A stretch of DNA of 26,786 nucleotides, taken from Candidatus Dormiibacterota bacterium. GTDB taxonomy: Bacteria > Chloroflexota > Dormibacteria > UBA8260 > Bog-877. The translations under genes were made by a program, and so were the position numbers. The stretch covers positions 1 to 26,786 of the forward strand of contig PLTL01000233.1 in assembly GCA_003164475.1 (NCBI GenBank), in the 5' to 3' direction. Below, one piece after another: positions 23,445-26,786 of the stretch (position 1 is its first letter; each line of letters opens with the position of its first letter). The notes beneath the pieces are model-generated. The model was given only the letters and a program-made list of their open reading frames with translations, had not been told where the DNA came from and did no database searches.

Positions 23445-24650
23445 CTAGGGACGCCGGGCCCCGGCTGCATCAAGCAGCGTTCGCTCAACCCGTGCCCGTT
23501 GGCTTTCTGGGGTGCACTCAGCTACAGCCTCCGACCGCGCATGCGTCGCCATCGTCCGGCAAGCTGCCATATCCTCAACCAGCCCACTCAGAACGGCGCG
23601 CCACTCGAACGACCTCGCGATTCTGCCATTCACTCCATCGCGGATCCGGGCGCCCACCCCCCCGGCCGGCGACGAAACCACGACTGTTCCTACGGCCGCT
23701 GGTTCGAACCATTTCAAGTCCGACTTACAGCGAGTGAACAAGTTGTCCTGGAGGGGTGCAATCGACACGTCCACCTCTCCAATCAGCCACTGGAGCTCCA
23801 CCGTGTCCTGCAGGCCCAACCTCTCCACTCTTCCGGCAAATGCCGCGAGCGCCGGGGGAACATCCAGGAAACCCACCAACCTGACAGACACGCGAGGGTC
23901 ATCTCTCAAGAGCAGAGCCAAGGCGTCCGAGACCAGAGCAAAGTCGCGATCGTGGCTAGGCGACCCACTGAAGTAACCGACATGCCACCTCCCATCCCCA
24001 CGGAAGTCCCCCTCGAGCTTCTGAGACCATATCAGCTCCGATTGCCTCACCTGCTCCTCGCTCAGGAAATTCGGCAATACCGAATACCCGAGCCCTGTCG
24101 CCCTCTGGACCTCACGACCAAGTACTTCACCACTGACGAAGACGGCGTCGCACAGACGGAGGGCGGCTCCTATCCGAGCACAGTACGCGAACCAGCGGGC
24201 CAGGTTCGTCTCGCTATCTGGAGCTATACCGAAGGTCTCGATCAACATCGGCGCGTAGTCCGGATCAAACACGAAGTCATCAAGGTCATACATGACAGCC
24301 ACGCCACATGCCCTCATCCTGGCGATCAGGCGAGCCAGCCGGTTATTCAGTTGGGCACGACAGACCACCAACACGTCGATGTAGTCGCCGAGCGTTGCGA
24401 GATCATCCTCCTCGAAGGCCGTGAAGAACGTCGCACCGATTCCAGACTCGGCGGTCCCCGAGTTGAGAAGTGAGACCATGTTGCCGACGCGGTACCGGAA
24501 CGTGCTGTTGTCCGGACTCGCATAGTAGTAGGCGACGCGCGTGCGAGAGAGAGAGAGAGAGGCGACCCTGTCCGAGAGGGGCGCGCGGGTCACGTCCTGG
24601 GACCGCGGTGACTCTTGAGGGCGGACCAAGTGGAACACCTCAGCCGACAC
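23445..24650 (-). CDS. Glycosyltransferase (GT-B fold, GT4-like)
   Basis: This 401-residue protein has an N-terminal Rossmann-like half with VAYYYASPDNSTFRYRVGNM, DVLVVCRAQLNNRLARLI and MYDLDDFVFDP. The C-terminal half carries VLPNFLS, WHVGYFSGSPSHDRDF (start of the donor domain), VDVSIAPLQDNLFTRCKSDL and KWFEPAAVGTVVVSSPAGG. The last segment is the donor-binding region with the Lys-Glu pair and a NGR loop, as in GT4 enzymes. The GTG start at 24650 lies 11 bases inside the upstream glycosyltransferase gene, so the two are coupled. A (GA)8 dinucleotide repeat (24545-24560) falls within codons about 30-36 (SLSLS). The product is probably cytoplasmic and adds a sugar to the island's polysaccharide; the donor is unknown. 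Confidence 0.82.
   Translation of the reverse strand: MSAEVFHLVRPQESPRSQDVTRAPLSDRVASLSLSRTRVAYYYASPDNSTFRYRVGNMVSLLNSGTAESGIGATFFTAFEEDDLATLGDYIDVLVVCRAQLNNRLARLIARMRACGVAVMYDLDDFVFDPDYAPMLIETFGIAPDSETNLARWFAYCARIGAALRLCDAVFVSGEVLGREVQRATGLGYSVLPNFLSEEQVRQSELIWSQKLEGDFRGDGRWHVGYFSGSPSHDRDFALVSDALALLLRDDPRVSVRLVGFLDVPPALAAFAGRVERLGLQDTVELQWLIGEVDVSIAPLQDNLFTRCKSDLKWFEPAAVGTVVVSSPAGGVGARIRDGVNGRIARSFEWRAVLSGLVEDMAACRTMATHARSEAVAECTPESQRARVERTLLDAAGARRP
24545..24560. repeat. (GA)8 dinucleotide tract inside a glycosyltransferase gene
   Basis: Eight uninterrupted GA units lie about 30 codons after the start of the minus-strand glycosyltransferase gene, where they encode part of SLSLS. Loss or gain of one unit would shift the frame near the N-terminus. 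No other simple repeat of this length stands out in the window. Confidence 0.9.
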
Positions 24651-26139
24651 GTCCAGAGAGCCAATCGATCATGGACAGGGTGGTACGCCGCCAGTCACGC
24701 GAGAGCTGGGACGCTACGTAGTTCGCCCTCCGACGACTGCTATCCGAGGCTAGCGACGCACCGTCGCACACAAGGGCGGCCAGTTCGGTAACTCCGGCCC
24801 CGCCGACAAGGATGTTGGCGCTGTACTTGGACAGGTCGGACTTGGACCGATAGGCGCTTGTCACCGCTACGGCCCCACTCGCCGCGAGGTCAAGGGGTGG
24901 GTAACTCGGATGGGGAGAGTGCATGAGAGCCAGACCGAGGTCGGTGCCCCCAAGTAGAGAGGCATACTCAAGAAGCGGAAGGGCTGGCTTGAGGATTGGC
25001 CGTACGCCCCTGGGAAGGAGGATCTGGCCCCCCGGGGACCCGATGAAGACGAAGTCCCACTGGTCGGGTGACAGAATGTCTTCTCTCAGCGCCTCCGCTA
25101 TCGTCTCGAGGCCTCGAAGGTAGAGGTTTCGGGGGTTGCTAGGCCGCGCATAGAACACGAACAGCCTCTTCCCCTCGTGTGCGGGTGCGGGATGGAATAG
25201 GAGCTCAGGGAATGCAGGCTCGAACCACGTTCCCGACCTCACAATGTTGCTGCCGCCAGTCGTCTCGAAGTGCTCAAAGAGAAGCTCAGTGTTGACAAGG
25301 AAAGTGATGGTTGGGTCGTCGAAGACTTCTTGGCACCGGACCAGTTGATCTCCATGTGCATAGAAGATGCGTTCGTCGTCCTGCACAAGGTAGACAATCT
25401 GGTGCCCGGGAACGCTTCCCAGAGTTGAGCGCGTCGTCCACCATGATGTCGTGAGGAAGATATCTGTCGCGTTCATGTCGATGGATGATAACGCGCTGCC
25501 GGGGGGCAGCCAAAATGAGCTGACATCTGGTGCCACACCTAGACCGGATGAGCGCAGCATGTCTGCAAAACCGGTCAGATCGGGGGCATGCGACCGTGTA
25601 ATGAGTCGGAGTTGCGCGTCGAGACGCTCTGCGAGAAGCGCGCCGACAATGATCGCCGTGATGACGCCGCCGAACAAGAAGGAGGAGCTCGTGGTGTCGG
25701 TCACGATGGTAACGCGTCGCGCGCCCATCCTTGAGTAGTGGAGGGGCAGTGGCGCAAGCTCAGGCCGTGCATCGAAGATGGAGAATGAGCCCACCGGCCG
25801 GGAACTTCGGCCTTCAGAGCGCCCGTGCCGCAGGTAGTGCACTAGAGGGTTCGTTCCGCCTTCGGCGACATCTGGATTGTGGCTCAGGTAATGTCTCGCG
25901 TCGAAGTCGGGTCCAGGGTTTCGGCCTTCTGCGGTCCCATGCACCAAGTAGTGCGCAATCGGATCAACGTCGGCCACCTGAACGTCGGGGTAGCTGGTGA
26001 GATACCAGGCGGTGTCAAAGAGTTGCGACTTGGTTAGCAGCCTCCTGTCTCGACGCAGCCGCCAGAGGCGGACGAGTCGCCGACAGCGACGCTTGAGACC
26101 TTCCAACGGTGACTCCCAGTGGTCGGGGACGAGTAGCAA
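24640..26139 (-). CDS. WsaF-like glycosyltransferase with two N-terminal FDxxYYLxxYPDV repeats
   Basis: This 499-residue protein has a basic N-terminus (RRCRRLVRLWRLRRDRR), then two copies of a short repeat: FDTAWYLTSYPDV to HYLVHGTAEGRNP (41-75) and FDARHYLSHNPDV to HYLRHGRSEGR (79-111). These repeats precede glycosyltransferase domains in many surface-glycan proteins. From about 138 the sequence follows WsaF-type (GT4) rhamnosyltransferases: ARRVTIVTDTTSSSFLFGGV, HQIVYLVQDDERIFYAHGDQ and LFVFYARPSNPRNLYLRGLE, plus LALMHSPHPSYPPLDLAASG for the donor site. The called start is a TTG with no visible Shine-Dalgarno, so the true start may be slightly downstream. It overlaps the next glycosyltransferase gene by 11 bases. 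It probably extends an S-layer or capsular glycan; the rhamnose donor is inferred from family only. Confidence 0.82.
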   Translation of the reverse strand: MLLVPDHWESPLEGLKRRCRRLVRLWRLRRDRRLLTKSQLFDTAWYLTSYPDVQVADVDPIAHYLVHGTAEGRNPGPDFDARHYLSHNPDVAEGGTNPLVHYLRHGRSEGRSSRPVGSFSIFDARPELAPLPLHYSRMGARRVTIVTDTTSSSFLFGGVITAIIVGALLAERLDAQLRLITRSHAPDLTGFADMLRSSGLGVAPDVSSFWLPPGSALSSIDMNATDIFLTTSWWTTRSTLGSVPGHQIVYLVQDDERIFYAHGDQLVRCQEVFDDPTITFLVNTELLFEHFETTGGSNIVRSGTWFEPAFPELLFHPAPAHEGKRLFVFYARPSNPRNLYLRGLETIAEALREDILSPDQWDFVFIGSPGGQILLPRGVRPILKPALPLLEYASLLGGTDLGLALMHSPHPSYPPLDLAASGAVAVTSAYRSKSDLSKYSANILVGGAGVTELAALVCDGASLASDSSRRRANYVASQLSRDWRRTTLSMIDWLSGRVG

Positions 26140-26272
26140 GAGTGATTCTAGCCTGAGCTTTTGGGCAAGGAGCCGACGGAGGGGGGGGCCCAGGCACGGA
26201 GATGCCCTCGCAGTTGGCGAAGGTGTGCGTGTTCAGCGCCACGTCCCCCCCCCGGGAGGCCTCACCTTGGGA

Positions 26273-26786
26273 GTGAAGGTCCGTCACCGGTCCCGGCTGC
26301 GGGTTATCGCCGCTGGAGCAGGCCTCGTGGGCCCCAGCGGGAGTCCGCTGCTGGCCGAGCTGGCGCGGCGCGGCGGGATGGCGGGGTGCAGCGGGCTGGG
26401 CGCGGGACCCTCGAGGGCGCTGGCCGGGCTGGCGAAGAGGTACCGTCGCCACGAGCCGGGACGGGTGCTGGTGGACTTGCGGTGCCCCTGGCCGGTGGCG
26501 GGAGAGTCCATCGCCAACCTGGCCACCCTGCGACAGCAACCCGGTCTCTTCGGGCAGGTGACCTCGACCCCACCGCCTGGCGGGTGGCGGAGGCGATCGA
26601 GGAGCCGATGCTGGAGCGGCTGCTGGCGGCCCAGGCTCGGCCACGGCCAGGGTCTGGGCTGGGGGGTGGCTCCCCCCACGAGTGAGCCTGGACTTCAACT
26701 CCACCCTGGAGGACGCGGCGTCCAAGCACAACGCGCAGGCAGCTCCAAACCGGAAGCACGGCTTCGGCTTCCACCCCCTGCTGGTC
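26273..26786 (+). pseudogene. Frameshifted IS1380-type transposase, N-terminal part (cut by window edge)
   Basis: Three reading frames must be joined to follow the protein. From 26273 one frame reads GLVGPSGSPLLAELARR, then HEPGRVLVDL, ESIANLATLRQQPGLFGQV. Near 26565 the match moves to a second frame (DPTAWRVAEAIEEPMLERLL), which stops at 26685. A third frame from 26682 gives VSLDFNSTLEDAASKHNAQA and then KHGFGFHPLLV. This is the order of IS1380 transposases ('LVLDLDATL...GFGFHPLL'). The usual LDxDAT around the first catalytic Asp reads LDFNST. At least two frameshifts make it inactive unless they are sequence errors. The rest lies outside the window, and no inverted repeat is visible at the left end. 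Confidence 0.7.

Noticed and set aside
22952..23488. Minus-strand 178-codon frame between two glycan genes
   Set aside because: It overlaps the end of the glycosyltransferase gene in another frame, has Arg/Gly/Pro-rich composition and no recognisable fold or start signal.
23337..24473. Plus-strand 378-codon frame opposite the GT4-like gene
   Set aside because: Antisense shadow; no domain found, while the minus strand shows complete glycosyltransferase motifs.

Overview
The window is high-GC DNA (most core genes use G or C at nearly every third position) from a Gram-positive-type or monoderm-like bacterium. The gene content fits an actinobacterium or a deep soil lineage related to Chloroflexota/Dormibacterota: nickel superoxide dismutase with its own protease, an Rv2466c-type DsbA-like protein, a Mec-like JAMM peptidase beside a cysM remnant, secreted proteins with tandem 'RLLDTR' surface repeats, and a sulfolipid gene. 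This placement is inference; no rRNA is present.

Layout. 1-473 (minus) is the 5' part of a UDP-sulfoquinovose synthase. 635-5795 is a cell-surface block: a membrane-anchored trypsin-like protease and a glycine-rich wall/membrane protein (both minus), then, divergently, a large secreted protein with three surface repeats, an Ig-like domain and a G1 (eqolisin) glutamic peptidase domain. 6353-10476 (minus) is a housekeeping cluster read enolase, cysM remnant, JAMM peptidase, secG, family 5 solute-binding protein, tRNA-Leu(CAG). The first four are joined by 4-base stop/start overlaps. The enolase lacks several conserved active-site residues.

10530-15390 holds a small anchored secreted protein, an inositol-monophosphatase-type gene preceded by a 49-residue Lys-rich ORF and sodX (all minus), the divergent sodN, a DsbA-like oxidoreductase, a lipid/diacylglycerol kinase, and tRNA-Cys(GCA). 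About 1 kb of poorly coding DNA follows.

16407-26139 is a surface-glycan island with visibly lower GC. A plus-strand operon (Gfo/Idh dehydrogenase, DegT aminotransferase, GT2 glycosyltransferase, hexapeptide acetyltransferase) matches the later steps of UDP-2,3-diacetamido-2,3-dideoxy-glucuronate synthesis. A DUF2142 membrane protein follows. A minus-strand set comprises a WsaF-like glycosyltransferase, a second glycosyltransferase and a methyltransferase. A degraded IS1634-type transposase lies inside the island (about 21810-22045) and a frameshifted IS1380-type transposase closes the window (26273-26786). Together with the composition shift, they suggest that the island was assembled by transfer.

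The most notable signals are the active-site-divergent enolase, the broken cysM between eno and the JAMM peptidase, and the multidomain G1 peptidase. All coordinates and motifs were read by eye; family names rest on motif recognition, not on searches.
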